Origin: FEN-1219 sp964503125
Lineage (GTDB): Bacteria > Pseudomonadota > Gammaproteobacteria > Steroidobacterales > Rariloculaceae
Direction: 5' to 3'
Assembly: GCA_964503125.1 (NCBI GenBank)
Contig: CAZCZE010000020.1
Span: 309,082 to 373,081, forward strand
DNA: 64,000 bases
In this document: piece after piece, positions 8,849-17,646 of the stretch
Position numbering within the stretch: the stretch's first letter is position 1
Layout: each line of letters opens with the position of its first letter
Notes under the pieces: model-generated
What the model saw: the letters and a program-made list of their open reading frames with translations, nothing else
Databases searched by the model: none
What the model was told of the DNA's origin: nothing
Position numbers and translations under genes: made by a program

Positions 8849-8986
8849 CTGCGCCAACGACTTGCGTCGCTTGCGAAGGGTTGGCACGGAACCTGCTAAT
8901 CAGCGGTCGGGGCGGCTGCGCTAGGCGGCGATCGAACCTGCCCCTCCCTCCATAGGTCCGTGCCGCCAGCGCAGCCGCCGCTTTTT
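8849..8986 (+). ncRNA. structured intergenic element, possible small RNA ending in a terminator
   Basis: The sequence has several crossing inverted repeats: GGCACGGA (8883-8890) with TCCGTGCC (8957-8964), and GGCGGCTGCGCT (8911-8922) with AGCGCAGCCGCC (8968-8979). The latter is followed at once by TTTTT (8982-8986). CCAAC/GTTGG (8854-8858/8880-8884) gives a further hairpin. The order of arms is that of a pseudoknot or of mutually exclusive structures. The last stem plus T-tract looks like an intrinsic terminator. No open frame or known RNA family was recognised. Confidence 0.35.
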
Positions 8987-9046
8987 CCGAATCGCTGGGG
9001 CAGCCGCCGCTCCTTCACGAGCAAGTCGCTCTACGGAAGGAGGCTT

Positions 9047-11422
9047 TCACTCGCACTGAAGCGCTGTCGCCGGCTTCGCATTGGCAGCGAGCCATGCTTT
9101 CGCCGCGACCGAGGCCCAGGCGATCAACACGGCGACGATCGATGCAGACAGGAACAACCAGGGCGGCAGGCTCACCCGGTAGGCGAAACCATTCAGCCAC
9201 TGCGCCGTCGCCCAGTAGGCCAGCGGCCAGGCCACGAGGTTCGCCCACAACACGGGCTTGGTGAACTGCCAGAGCAAGAGACGCACGACGTCGAACCGAG
9301 ACGCGCCCATGGCCTTGCGCACGCCGATCTCTTTGGTGCGCCGCTCGGCGGTGAAGGCGGCCAGCGCGAACAGGCCGAGGCATGCGATCACTATCGCGAG
9401 GCCGGCGGACGCGCCGATGATGCCGCCCTGAATCTGGACGCCGCGTAACCACTGCCGCGTGATCTCGCCCATGAACTCGAACTTGATCGGCCGCACGTGG
9501 CCGGTGCTGCGCCAGAGCGCGTCGATCGACTGCAAGGTCTCGGGCACGCGTTGACCTTGCACCTTTGCGGACAGGAAAGGCGTGGAAATCGGATCGACGA
9601 AGTACATCGTCGGATCGGCCACCGTGCGAATCGAGTAGCCCAACAGGGTGAAGTCGCCGACCACGCCGATGATGCGCGAGCGGAGATACGAAGGCTGCGC
9701 CTCAGTGGGAGGCGCGGCGTACGGCCGAATCCAGTCAACGCTCTTGCCGATGGCGTCCTGCGGTGAGTCGAAGCCGAGCTGCTGAACTGCGCTCTCGTTC
9801 AGCACCAGGCTCGGCTGGTCTTGCGGACCCGCGTTCGGCCCGTCGAGCACCACGTCCTCGCCGCGGTCGCCGGAGAAGAACCGTCCTGCCAGCGGCCGCA
9901 AACCGTGCATCTCGAAGAAGCCGACGTCTGCCCCCGCGGTATTGATCGTGATGTCGCCGCGCACCGGATCCTTGACCAAGGTCTTGGTGGAAGACTCTCC
10001 GAGCGCTTCGTACGAGAGGCAGGCCGCGGCATTCACGCCGGGCAAAGCTGCGACCTGCTGCTTGAAGCCCGGCTCGCAGTCCAGGAGCAGCATCTGATCT
10101 TGGTTCAAGCGCAGCACGTTCTCCAAAGCGAAGGACGCTTGGCGATAGATCGTCGCGGTGCCGATCATCAGCACGATCAGCGCGGCGAACTGCGCCACGA
10201 CGAGGCCCTGACGCACCGCCGCCGAGCCCGCCCGCTGTCCGCGGGCGCCTTTCAGCGCCGGCGCGGGCGCGAAGCTGGACAGCACGAGCGCCGGATACGC
10301 TCCGGCGAGCAGGCCGGTGAGCAGAGCGGTTCCGGCTATTCCCAACGCCAGCGCCGGGTCGTTCAGATAGTCGAAGACGATGCTGCGCTCGAGAAACGTG
10401 TTCGCTGCCGGTAGAGCCAGCCCGGCGATGGTCACGCCGAGCAACATGGCCGCGAAGACGTAGAGCAGGGCTTCGCCCATGAACTGGACGATCAGGTCGC
10501 GCCGGCGCGCGCCGATGGCCTTGCGCACCCCTACCTCGATCGCCCGGCGGACGGCGCGCGCGGTCATCAGCGTGACGAAGTTGATCGCCGCGATGACGAT
10601 GATCAGCAGTCCGACGATAGCGATCTGCCGAACCACCGCGCGGCGTTCGGCGGTGAGGTGCAGATCCGTCAGCGGCTCGAGCCTGAAGCGCCTGCCCGAG
10701 GCGCCCGGGTAGTGGCGGGCGGCGAAGGCTTCGAGCCCTTCCCGGATGCGGTCGGCGGACATGCCCGGCGGCAACCTTGCGTAGGTCCAGTAGAAAAGTC
10801 GATTTTCGGGCGCGCGCTGGGCCCAGGCGGCGTTGCCCGACGCGAAAATCTTGAACTGCTCCAGGTGGGTCCGGCGCGGGACGTCCTCGAGCACCGCCCT
10901 CACCTGCATCGGATGCGGGGTCGCGGACAGCGGGTCATCGCCCTCCGGGGCCAGTACCAGTAGCGTCTCGCCGATAGGCGCGTCCACGCCGAAGTACTTG
11001 CGTGCCACCTGTCGGGTGAGGACCAAGCCGTTGGGATCGTGCAAGGCCGCGACCGGGTCTCCCGCGAGCACCGGATAGGGCAGCACCTTGAAGAAGTCGG
11101 GGTCGGTCCAGGCCACGCGCTCCCACGTCTCGGCCTTGTCCCGACCCACCCAGCGGCTGGAGCGCGCGAGCCGCACGACGCCCTCGAGGTCCGGAGACGA
11201 GATCCAGGCGCGCAGTTTGCTGTCGATCGCCAGGTTGAAAAGCGCCAATGTGCTGATCCTCGACAAGGCGCTCACGCTCACGCAGTTCGAAGACGCGGAG
11301 CTTTGCGACAAGCTGAATCGCGCGCGCGAGGAAGCGTCGTCCGGCCAGACCACGGCTTGCGCGGCACGGCCAGGTCGCGGTGCCCGTCGGCCGCCACTGG
11401 CGCGAACGAATCGAGGGTGCAA
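9047..11422 (-). CDS. FtsX/MacB-like ABC permease lacking its normal N-terminus
   Basis: The frame is open for 791 codons, but permease-like sequence begins only at about residue 62 (near 11239). From there it shows the periplasmic core domain (SPDLEGVVRLARSS, DPDFFKVLPYPVLAGDP, NGLVLTRQVARKYFG), an FtsX membrane block with EVGVRKAIGARRRDLIVQF, a second periplasmic domain and a final FtsX block with RTKEIGVRKAMGASRFDVVRLLLWQF. The first transmembrane helix and about 70 residues seen in its intact neighbours are absent. They are replaced by low-complexity sequence with no family match. It is probably a 5'-truncated, non-functional paralogue of the macrolide-exporter-type permeases at this locus. 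It is the last gene of the leftward cluster. Confidence 0.75.
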   Translation of the reverse strand: MHPRFVRASGGRRAPRPGRAAQAVVWPDDASSRARFSLSQSSASSNCVSVSALSRISTLALFNLAIDSKLRAWISSPDLEGVVRLARSSRWVGRDKAETWERVAWTDPDFFKVLPYPVLAGDPVAALHDPNGLVLTRQVARKYFGVDAPIGETLLVLAPEGDDPLSATPHPMQVRAVLEDVPRRTHLEQFKIFASGNAAWAQRAPENRLFYWTYARLPPGMSADRIREGLEAFAARHYPGASGRRFRLEPLTDLHLTAERRAVVRQIAIVGLLIIVIAAINFVTLMTARAVRRAIEVGVRKAIGARRRDLIVQFMGEALLYVFAAMLLGVTIAGLALPAANTFLERSIVFDYLNDPALALGIAGTALLTGLLAGAYPALVLSSFAPAPALKGARGQRAGSAAVRQGLVVAQFAALIVLMIGTATIYRQASFALENVLRLNQDQMLLLDCEPGFKQQVAALPGVNAAACLSYEALGESSTKTLVKDPVRGDITINTAGADVGFFEMHGLRPLAGRFFSGDRGEDVVLDGPNAGPQDQPSLVLNESAVQQLGFDSPQDAIGKSVDWIRPYAAPPTEAQPSYLRSRIIGVVGDFTLLGYSIRTVADPTMYFVDPISTPFLSAKVQGQRVPETLQSIDALWRSTGHVRPIKFEFMGEITRQWLRGVQIQGGIIGASAGLAIVIACLGLFALAAFTAERRTKEIGVRKAMGASRFDVVRLLLWQFTKPVLWANLVAWPLAYWATAQWLNGFAYRVSLPPWLFLSASIVAVLIAWASVAAKAWLAANAKPATALQCE

Positions 11423-11567
11423 GCCTGGTTGGAGACGACGGGCCGAGTCACGGCGGATTGGGCACTCGCCGGCCCCCGACCACGCGAGATTGACCGCGAT
11501 CGCGGCCAGAAACGCGCGCTCGTCGATCAGCGGTGCTGCCGTTCGCCGTCGCCCGCCATCCCGCCGC
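11240..11567. other. unassigned block replacing a permease 5' end
   Basis: This stretch lies exactly where the N-terminal coding part of the truncated permease should be. Neither strand gives a recognisable protein or RNA. No inverted terminal repeats or target duplication were found by eye. It marks an old deletion or replacement event. Confidence 0.4.
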
Positions 11568-14111
11568 TCACTCGTGCCGCAACACTTCTGCCGGTGTGGT
11601 CCGCGCCGCGCGCAGCGTCTGGCCCGCCACCGCGAGGCACGCGATCACCAATGTGATCGCAACAGCCGTCAGAAAGGGCCACGGCGTGATCGGGATCGAC
11701 TCCGGAAACTGATTCAGATACGCACGCGCTGCCAGGTAACCGGCAGGCCACGCGAGCACGCTCGCGACGAGCACGGGCCGCGAGAAGCTCGTGAGCAGCA
11801 GCCGGATCATCTGTGTCGTGCTGCCGCCGAGCGTCTTGCGCACGCCGATCTCGCGGCGGCGGCGACCCGCGACGAACGTGGCCATGCCGAACAGCCCGGC
11901 GATACAGATCGCGAACGCCGTGACTGCGAGCGTGCCGAACAACTTGGTGACGCGCAGGTACTGCGCGTAGGCCCCCTCGAAAATCTCGTCAACGAAGCGG
12001 CGGCGGATCGCGACGTTTGGCGCGAGCTCTTTCCAAACGGCGTCGATGCTGCTGAGCGCGGCTTCGATGTCGGTCGCCGCGAACCGCGCGACGGTGAACT
12101 GGAGATCGTCCGCGACGGTGTACATCGCACCGCCCGTGTCCACGGGCGTCTTGAAGAAGCTAAAGCTGCGCTCCTCGACGACGCCGATGATGCGCAGCGG
12201 CGGCGGCGCCTGCACCGCCTGCGTGGTCGCGAACGGAGGGGGCGGGCGGTACACGAGCTTGTCAACGGCCTGCTCGGGTGTGAGGCCAAGCATCGCGGCG
12301 AACGCGCGGTCGACGACGATGTTGGTCGGCGACCGCTCCGTTGGGCTCGGCAGCACCCCACCGGGCGTCCCGCCCGGGAACCCCCCGGCCCCCGCGCGCG
12401 GCGCGTCTTCGCCAAATGCGCGGTCGAACACGCGGCCCGCGAGCAGCGGCACGTCGAACACGCGGAAGAAGTCGAAACCCACGGGCCTTGTCACTACCGT
12501 CCGCCGTGCCGCCTGCGGATCGGAACTGTCGGCCACCGTCGTGATATTCAGCGACTCCCACGGCACGCCCTGCATCTCGGTGACGACGCGAACCTGCGGC
12601 AGCGCCTCGAGCCGTTCGCGCAACGTCGCCGCGCTGACCTTCGTCGTGCGCGTGGGGTTCTCGATGACGAGCAGCGGATCGGCGATCGAGCGCAGCGCCG
12701 TGCGCCGCATCTCGGCGTTCTGCAACAGGATGATGGTGACGGTGATCAGCAGGAAGCTCGCCACCGCGAACTGTGCGCCGACGAGCAGCGTCGAGAACAG
12801 CGGCGAGCCGAAGCTCGCTTGGGCGGTCGCGAGCGCGCTCACCGGCCGCACGCGGGACAGCGCGAACGCGGGATACGCGCCGGCCGCGAGCGTCACGCCC
12901 ACGACGAGCGCGGCGAGCGCCGGCCACACGCCGAGGGTTGAGAAGAACACGGCGTCGAGTTCCGTGCCGAGGAGCGTTCTCACGAGCGGCTGCAGCGCGA
13001 CGAAAGCCGCGAGCGCCACCAGCAGCGACAAGGCCACGAGCAGGCCCGCCTCGAACAGGCTCTGCACGGCGATCTGCCGCGGCGACGCGCCGATCGCCTT
13101 GCGCACGCCGATCTCGCGCACACGCCGCGCGGCCCGCGCCGTTGCGAGATTCGCGTAGTTCACGCACGCCACGCCCAGCACGAGGCCGCCGAGGAGCAGC
13201 AGCACGGCCGTGAACGACAGGCCGGTGCCGAAGAAATTGCCGTTGCCGGAGCTCACTACCTCGGTCACGGGCATCAACCCGAACACGTAGTCGTTGGTCC
13301 GCAGCAAGTCGGCGGGCACGTGCCGACCGGCGAAATCCTTGAGCTGCGCAGTCAGCGATTCCGCGGACAGGGCCCCTGACGCCGGCAGGTGGAGGTACGT
13401 GATCGCGCTGCCGAACTGGAACCAGCCGGCCGCGTTCGGCGGACGGGGTCCGCGAACTACGTCGAGCACGTCGAGCGACGCGAGCAGGTCGAACGGCATC
13501 GCCGCGTCGGCCGAGCGGCCGAACTGCGATGGCTCGCGGATCGCGTCGATCACACCCGTGACCGTGGCGTCGACAGTGTTGCCGACGACGACGCTCTTGC
13601 CGAGCGCCTCGGAGTTGCCGAACAGGCGGCCGGCGGCGTCGCGCGTGAGGATCACGCTGCGCGGCGACGCGAACGCAGAGCTCGCATCACCCGCGACGAA
13701 AGACAGATCGAAGATCTCGAGGAACTCGGGATCGACTGCGACGCCGAATAGACGCACGGCCTGTCCGCCGCTCGCGACCGTCATCGTGCGGTCGATCGTG
13801 ACAGCTTGTGCGACCTTGACCCCCGGGTAGTCGTTGCGGAGCAGCTCGGCAGCCACCTCGGGCGCGCGCGGCGAGTTATTGACGCCGCCGATGCCGGGCG
13901 CGGTGGTGTCGCGATTCCTGACCGTGGCCGTGAGCACGTAGGTGTCGGCCGCGTTCGCGAAGTGCCGCTCCGCGCCGCCCCAAAACCCGACGAACGCGTA
14001 CGCCGTGACGAAACACACGAGCCCGACGGCGAGCGTGACCACGTTCACGGCCGTGGCCAACGGGGCGCCGCTCAGGCTCCGCAGGGCTACAGTAACGTAG
14101 TGTCGGAACAC
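11568..14111 (-). CDS. FtsX/MacB-like ABC transporter permease
   Basis: An 847-residue inner-membrane protein with the duplicated MacB_PCD-FtsX layout. An N-terminal transmembrane helix (residues about 18-42) is followed by a large periplasmic domain. A three-helix FtsX block contains REIGVRKAIGASPRQIAV, then comes a second periplasmic domain, and a C-terminal FtsX block contains RRREIGVRKTLGGSTTQMIRLLL and ends TTPAEVLRHE. Such permeases pair with a MacB-type ATPase; the only ATPase here is the divergent one at 18999-19679. They act in mechanotransmission-type export of peptides, lipoproteins or antibiotics, and the substrate is not deducible. The length matches the intact paralogue on the right. 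Confidence 0.9.
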   Translation of the reverse strand: MFRHYVTVALRSLSGAPLATAVNVVTLAVGLVCFVTAYAFVGFWGGAERHFANAADTYVLTATVRNRDTTAPGIGGVNNSPRAPEVAAELLRNDYPGVKVAQAVTIDRTMTVASGGQAVRLFGVAVDPEFLEIFDLSFVAGDASSAFASPRSVILTRDAAGRLFGNSEALGKSVVVGNTVDATVTGVIDAIREPSQFGRSADAAMPFDLLASLDVLDVVRGPRPPNAAGWFQFGSAITYLHLPASGALSAESLTAQLKDFAGRHVPADLLRTNDYVFGLMPVTEVVSSGNGNFFGTGLSFTAVLLLLGGLVLGVACVNYANLATARAARRVREIGVRKAIGASPRQIAVQSLFEAGLLVALSLLVALAAFVALQPLVRTLLGTELDAVFFSTLGVWPALAALVVGVTLAAGAYPAFALSRVRPVSALATAQASFGSPLFSTLLVGAQFAVASFLLITVTIILLQNAEMRRTALRSIADPLLVIENPTRTTKVSAATLRERLEALPQVRVVTEMQGVPWESLNITTVADSSDPQAARRTVVTRPVGFDFFRVFDVPLLAGRVFDRAFGEDAPRAGAGGFPGGTPGGVLPSPTERSPTNIVVDRAFAAMLGLTPEQAVDKLVYRPPPPFATTQAVQAPPPLRIIGVVEERSFSFFKTPVDTGGAMYTVADDLQFTVARFAATDIEAALSSIDAVWKELAPNVAIRRRFVDEIFEGAYAQYLRVTKLFGTLAVTAFAICIAGLFGMATFVAGRRRREIGVRKTLGGSTTQMIRLLLTSFSRPVLVASVLAWPAGYLAARAYLNQFPESIPITPWPFLTAVAITLVIACLAVAGQTLRAARTTPAEVLRHE

Positions 14112-14131
14112 CCGATCCCCCTACGAAAAAT

Positions 14132-14362
14132 CTAGCTGACTGCGCGGTGGAGCGCCAGCATTCGCCGTGCTTGGCGCAGTTTCTGGAGGAGGTTCGACTG
14201 GAACTCGTAACAGGCAGATATCAATCCCAGCCGAATCGCCGGATTGACATACCGAAAGAGAACGAGAAAGTCCGAAGTGCACAGATCCCGTGCATCCGCG
14301 ATTGCGTGATCTTGTCGCTGACTCCGGCCCAGCAGCGAGCGCGCCCCGCAAGGTCCGGTCAC
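14132..14362 (-). CDS. small hypothetical protein, coupled to the upstream gene
   Basis: A 76-residue frame whose ATG overlaps the stop of the 818-residue gene (ATGA), which favours translational coupling. The middle (DLCTSDFLVLFRYVNPAIRLGLISACYEFQSNLLQKLRQARRML) looks like a plausible helical fold. Composition resembles the atypical upstream gene rather than the GC-rich permeases. An alternative overlapping frame (14121-14366) is less convincing. No family was recognised, and it could be non-coding. Confidence 0.35.
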   Translation of the reverse strand: MTGPCGARSLLGRSQRQDHAIADARDLCTSDFLVLFRYVNPAIRLGLISACYEFQSNLLQKLRQARRMLALHRAVS

Positions 14363-16815
14363 TCATTCGACGTTCGTCCCGGGATCACTGCCATTTCGTC
14401 GATACGTTCCTGCAACAGCTTCCGATTTTCCCGGCTCATCAGCGGTAGTCGCAACAGTTCGTTATACAGAGGCAACCGTTGGTCCGAGGATACGGACTGG
14501 TTGGTTGAAGCTTCGACCGCAAGCCACGTGGACAACAGTAGCGGATAGGTCTCGGTATTGGTGGTGGAGATCAGCTTTGCGTGCAGCACCGCCAGTAGGG
14601 AATCAAGTTCCCCAGGCATGGCCTGGAGCGAAAGAATCTCAATCGAACCGCCGTAGTTCGTGATTGGACCGTAGTTCGTCTCGTCTCGTAGCGCTTGAAT
14701 GAAACGCACGGACAGCTTTTCCACTTCGTCCGGCGACAACCTCAAGTCGAAACGCTTTATCACGCCGCGCACGGATTCATCATGTCCGTCGAGCGGATCG
14801 ATCTGATCGAGAAAACGCACTATCGCTGCGCGCAAGACGGTTCTATCGTTCGCGTCGTCCACGCTACTGCGCCGGAGTGTACGCGTTGCGTCGAATAGAT
14901 AAGCGAGGTCCGATCGCTCGGTGCTCGCGGCGATTTTGCCGAGTATGGCCTGCTCTAGGGCGAAGGGCTCGCTGAAGGGCTGGGAAAGCTTGGGTACGAT
15001 ACTGATGTCCTGTGTTTTATCGATCGCCGCGACCAAAAACTCGCCAATCCTCCGCTGATCGCCCGGAGCTATCCAGCGGGACGTAATGTGCAGCACCGAC
15101 ACGAGCGATGCCACGTCCGCGGGATCCGTCAGCGCGAAGAAGTCCTGCAGTCCCGCCGCGATCAGCTCTGAGCGTTGCATATCGGGAAGTGCTTCCAACA
15201 AAAATGTAAGCCCCACTGATGGGTCGGGCGCTGCCTTAGCGATCATGGCGATCAGGTCAAGGTAGAAGTCGGGGGCTACCCCAAATTTCCCTCGGACCGC
15301 GGCAATCGCCAGATCGGTAAGACTACGCGCATCGGGGCCACTCTCCATCGCGGTGGCCACGGCCGCTTTCAACTGATTGATTTGCGTTGCGGTTAGATCG
15401 GCTCCGAGCAATCCGAGCAGTTCCATCAGACTGGCAACACGCCGAGTAGAGTCGCTTGCGCCAGATTGGCTCGCCGCTTCCAACGCGCTTAGAACGACGA
15501 GAGCTAATTCTGACCTATCGCTCGATTCCAGCCGTTCCACCAGCGCCGGGTCATGCAAACACTCTCGTTGAAAAGTGAAAGCCTCGTTGTGCAACTGTTC
15601 CACCAGCAACTTCGCTCCCCGCTGCAGGACTTCGTAAGGGAGTTCCGGACTGATCTCCAGAAAGCGCTTGCAATAGGGCAATATGCTGCTGCCGTATTCC
15701 GGTTCGCCCATGTTACGGATGCCGTCTAGCAAGGCGCTTCCCAATGCAGCCTCGCTACGCACGTCGACGCCGTACTGTTCGCTCAGACGCAGCACACCTG
15801 AGTAGTCTTGTATTTCGACCGACTCACCATAGCGGTGAAGACCCCGCATCAGGTAGTCGGCGCGGGCACCAAAGCTGATCTCGGGATGCGATATCTTCAA
15901 ATCGAGTAGCGTGACGTAGATGCTGAATTTGGCGTCGACGTCATCCTGCACCAACACCTTGTTCAACGCCGCATCGATAATGATGGCCAGTTGGGCTGGT
16001 TTCACTTCAAACTTCAGATGATCGATCGAATCGAAAAGGTTAGACACGTCCGCGGTCGATTGGGCTGCTGAAATGCGCCTTGTGAGCGTTTCCACCGCCC
16101 TGCTAAATTCGTCCGGGAACTCTGCACTATCCACATCCCGCAAGGTGCTGAACAAGGCGGCCATATCGGCGGCGGTGGCAGAATTCATCAGATCGACGAT
16201 CGCGGCGACGTGGAGGCGGGATTTCTCCGTCGGCAACCGTCCTAATACCGTGGACAATAGTCTTGCTCTTGCAGCCAGCGTGTCAGGATTACCGGCGAGC
16301 AGACTACCGGAGAGGACGGAAGCACAGTAAGCGGAATCCAAACCCGCCAGATTGAGCCAGGCCGCCATGTAGAGCGACGCGGCCTGACTGGAGGCACGCG
16401 GATCCGACTCCAGCTTTTCGCAGATCAGCTGCTCGACCAATTTCCGTGACATCTGACCATCCTGGTCAAGCCCGATCACGGTATTGCTGATCAGTTCTGT
16501 TGATTCAAACAGCAGTGCCGCGTAGCGGTTCTGCTGGAACAGTCTTGCAACTTCCAAGCGTGTCTCCGGCTCGGAATTGCTTATTTGTTTCCAGGTTTCG
16601 TACTCTTCCGCCGTAAGCTCCCCATCAGGGACAAGCTGCGCCACCAGAAATTGTGCGGATGCAACCGCCGTCCTTTTGCTGTTGAGGCTCCAGGTAGTGA
16701 CGGCCAAAATTAGAACCACTGCCAGCACGGAGCCGGCTGATACGCGCGAGGTGGTCTGAAAGCCGTGCTTCTTTAAAGCAAGCAGCGGCGTGAGCGAAGA
16801 ATAGCGTCCGAACAT
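14359..16815 (-). CDS. hypothetical membrane-anchored protein, 818 aa, atypical composition
   Basis: The protein begins with a short basic segment and a single hydrophobic helix at about residues 26-44 (VSAGSVLAVVLILAVTTWSL). It continues as an almost entirely helical, probably periplasmic region rich in Leu, Ala, Ser and Asp, suggestive of an alpha-solenoid of irregular repeats. No enzymatic motif is visible. Its codons use far more A/T in third positions than flanking genes, pointing to a different origin. It starts about 6 bases after the stop of the collapsed permease remnant and overlaps the next small frame, so it is inserted within the leftward export operon. I do not recognise the family; an accessory role for the transporter is only a positional guess. 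Confidence 0.7.
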   Translation of the reverse strand: MFGRYSSLTPLLALKKHGFQTTSRVSAGSVLAVVLILAVTTWSLNSKRTAVASAQFLVAQLVPDGELTAEEYETWKQISNSEPETRLEVARLFQQNRYAALLFESTELISNTVIGLDQDGQMSRKLVEQLICEKLESDPRASSQAASLYMAAWLNLAGLDSAYCASVLSGSLLAGNPDTLAARARLLSTVLGRLPTEKSRLHVAAIVDLMNSATAADMAALFSTLRDVDSAEFPDEFSRAVETLTRRISAAQSTADVSNLFDSIDHLKFEVKPAQLAIIIDAALNKVLVQDDVDAKFSIYVTLLDLKISHPEISFGARADYLMRGLHRYGESVEIQDYSGVLRLSEQYGVDVRSEAALGSALLDGIRNMGEPEYGSSILPYCKRFLEISPELPYEVLQRGAKLLVEQLHNEAFTFQRECLHDPALVERLESSDRSELALVVLSALEAASQSGASDSTRRVASLMELLGLLGADLTATQINQLKAAVATAMESGPDARSLTDLAIAAVRGKFGVAPDFYLDLIAMIAKAAPDPSVGLTFLLEALPDMQRSELIAAGLQDFFALTDPADVASLVSVLHITSRWIAPGDQRRIGEFLVAAIDKTQDISIVPKLSQPFSEPFALEQAILGKIAASTERSDLAYLFDATRTLRRSSVDDANDRTVLRAAIVRFLDQIDPLDGHDESVRGVIKRFDLRLSPDEVEKLSVRFIQALRDETNYGPITNYGGSIEILSLQAMPGELDSLLAVLHAKLISTTNTETYPLLLSTWLAVEASTNQSVSSDQRLPLYNELLRLPLMSRENRKLLQERIDEMAVIPGRTSNE

Positions 16816-16821
16816 GTGGCC

Positions 16822-17217
16822 TTATTGGTAGCGCAACGCTTCAACGGGACGAGCGCCCGCTATCAGCCATGTGTTCATGGAGACAGCCGCGACGGCCACC
16901 GCGAGAGTGAGGGTTCCAGCGCCCGCGAACATCCACCACTCGAGCTCCACGCGCCGCGCGAATCCCTGGAGCCACCCGCCATGACGTAGTACGCGACACG
17001 CCACGCGATCACGTTCGCGAGCAGCACGGGTTGTGAGAATTGCCAGAGCAGCAGGCGCACGATCTCTCTGCGCCCGCCGCCGACGGCTTTGCGGGTGCCG
17101 ATCTCCTTCGTGCGCGTCGGCGCCGAAGCCGATCGCAAGCCCCGTGACGCTGATCACGGCGTAAAGCAGGTTGCGAGCGACGTGACGAAAAGCCAGCGAC
17201 AGATAATGTCGCAGCAT
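16822..17217 (-). pseudogene. FtsX/MacB-like permease remnant with large internal deletion
   Basis: The frame opens with a perfect permease N-terminus (MLRHYLSLAFRHVARNLLYA, then VISVTGLAIGFG). It jumps straight to the extreme C-terminus. In a neighbouring frame the last FtsX block is readable (TRTKEIGTRKAVGGGRREIV, then RLLLWQFSQPVLLANVIAW), and the original frame recovers for the final residues GARPVEALRYQ. Compared with the roughly 810-residue paralogues, about 650 residues of the middle are missing and at least two frameshifts are present. It is a deletion relic of a third or fourth permease copy, lying between the GntR regulator and the 818-residue gene. Confidence 0.85.
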
Positions 17218-17224
17218 GCGCCGG

Positions 17225-17572
17225 CTACTTCAGCAGGTCCTTGGGATCGAGCTCGAGCGCTTTGATGCGCTCGCGGATCAGCGGCCACTCGTCGCGTAAG
17301 AACCGTTTCTGCTCGCGGCGTAGCAGCAAGTCGCGCACGCCTTCTTTGACGACGAGGCCGATGCCGCGCCGCGTTTCCGTGAGATCGCCGAGCTCGCGAT
17401 AGGCGCGCGCCGCCGTCAGCGGATTCACGAGATAGTCGCTGGCGATCTGCCGCACGGACGGTAGCAACTCGCCCTCGGGGTACGTCTGATCGATGATCTT
17501 CGCCACGATCTGCTGCATGAGCTGGCGGTAGATCGGGCGGTCGTCGTCCCAGGTTTGTGCGTCGTGTGCCAT
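17225..17572 (-). CDS. GntR family transcriptional regulator, YtrA type
   Basis: A 115-residue protein with an N-terminal winged helix-turn-helix (DDRPIYRQLMQQIVAKIID, then YPEGELLPSVRQIASDYLVN, then PLTAARAYRELGDLTETRRG) and only a short helical tail. This is the short architecture of the YtrA subgroup, which regulates neighbouring ABC transporter operons. It is divergent from the HlyD-ATPase-permease genes, with a strong promoter in the 75-base gap, and upstream of the leftward permease genes. It is therefore the likely local repressor of both export operons. The effector is unknown. Confidence 0.88.
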   Translation of the reverse strand: MAHDAQTWDDDRPIYRQLMQQIVAKIIDQTYPEGELLPSVRQIASDYLVNPLTAARAYRELGDLTETRRGIGLVVKEGVRDLLLRREQKRFLRDEWPLIRERIKALELDPKDLLK

Positions 17573-17588
17573 CGCTGAAGTCCCTCGC

Positions 17589-17617
17589 TTGACGGCATTG
17601 TATTACGTCTCTACTGT
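17589..17617 (+). promoter_or_regulatory. sigma-70 type promoter of the export operon
   Basis: TTGACG at 17589-17594 and TACTGT at 17612-17617 are separated by 17 bases, in the gap between the divergent GntR and HlyD genes. The sequence TGTATT occurs twice (17599-17604 and 17615-17620) across the spacer and the -10 region, which could form part of the regulator's binding site. Confidence 0.5.
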
Positions 17618-17646
17618 ATTGCATAGGTAACACAGCAGGCCAGCGA

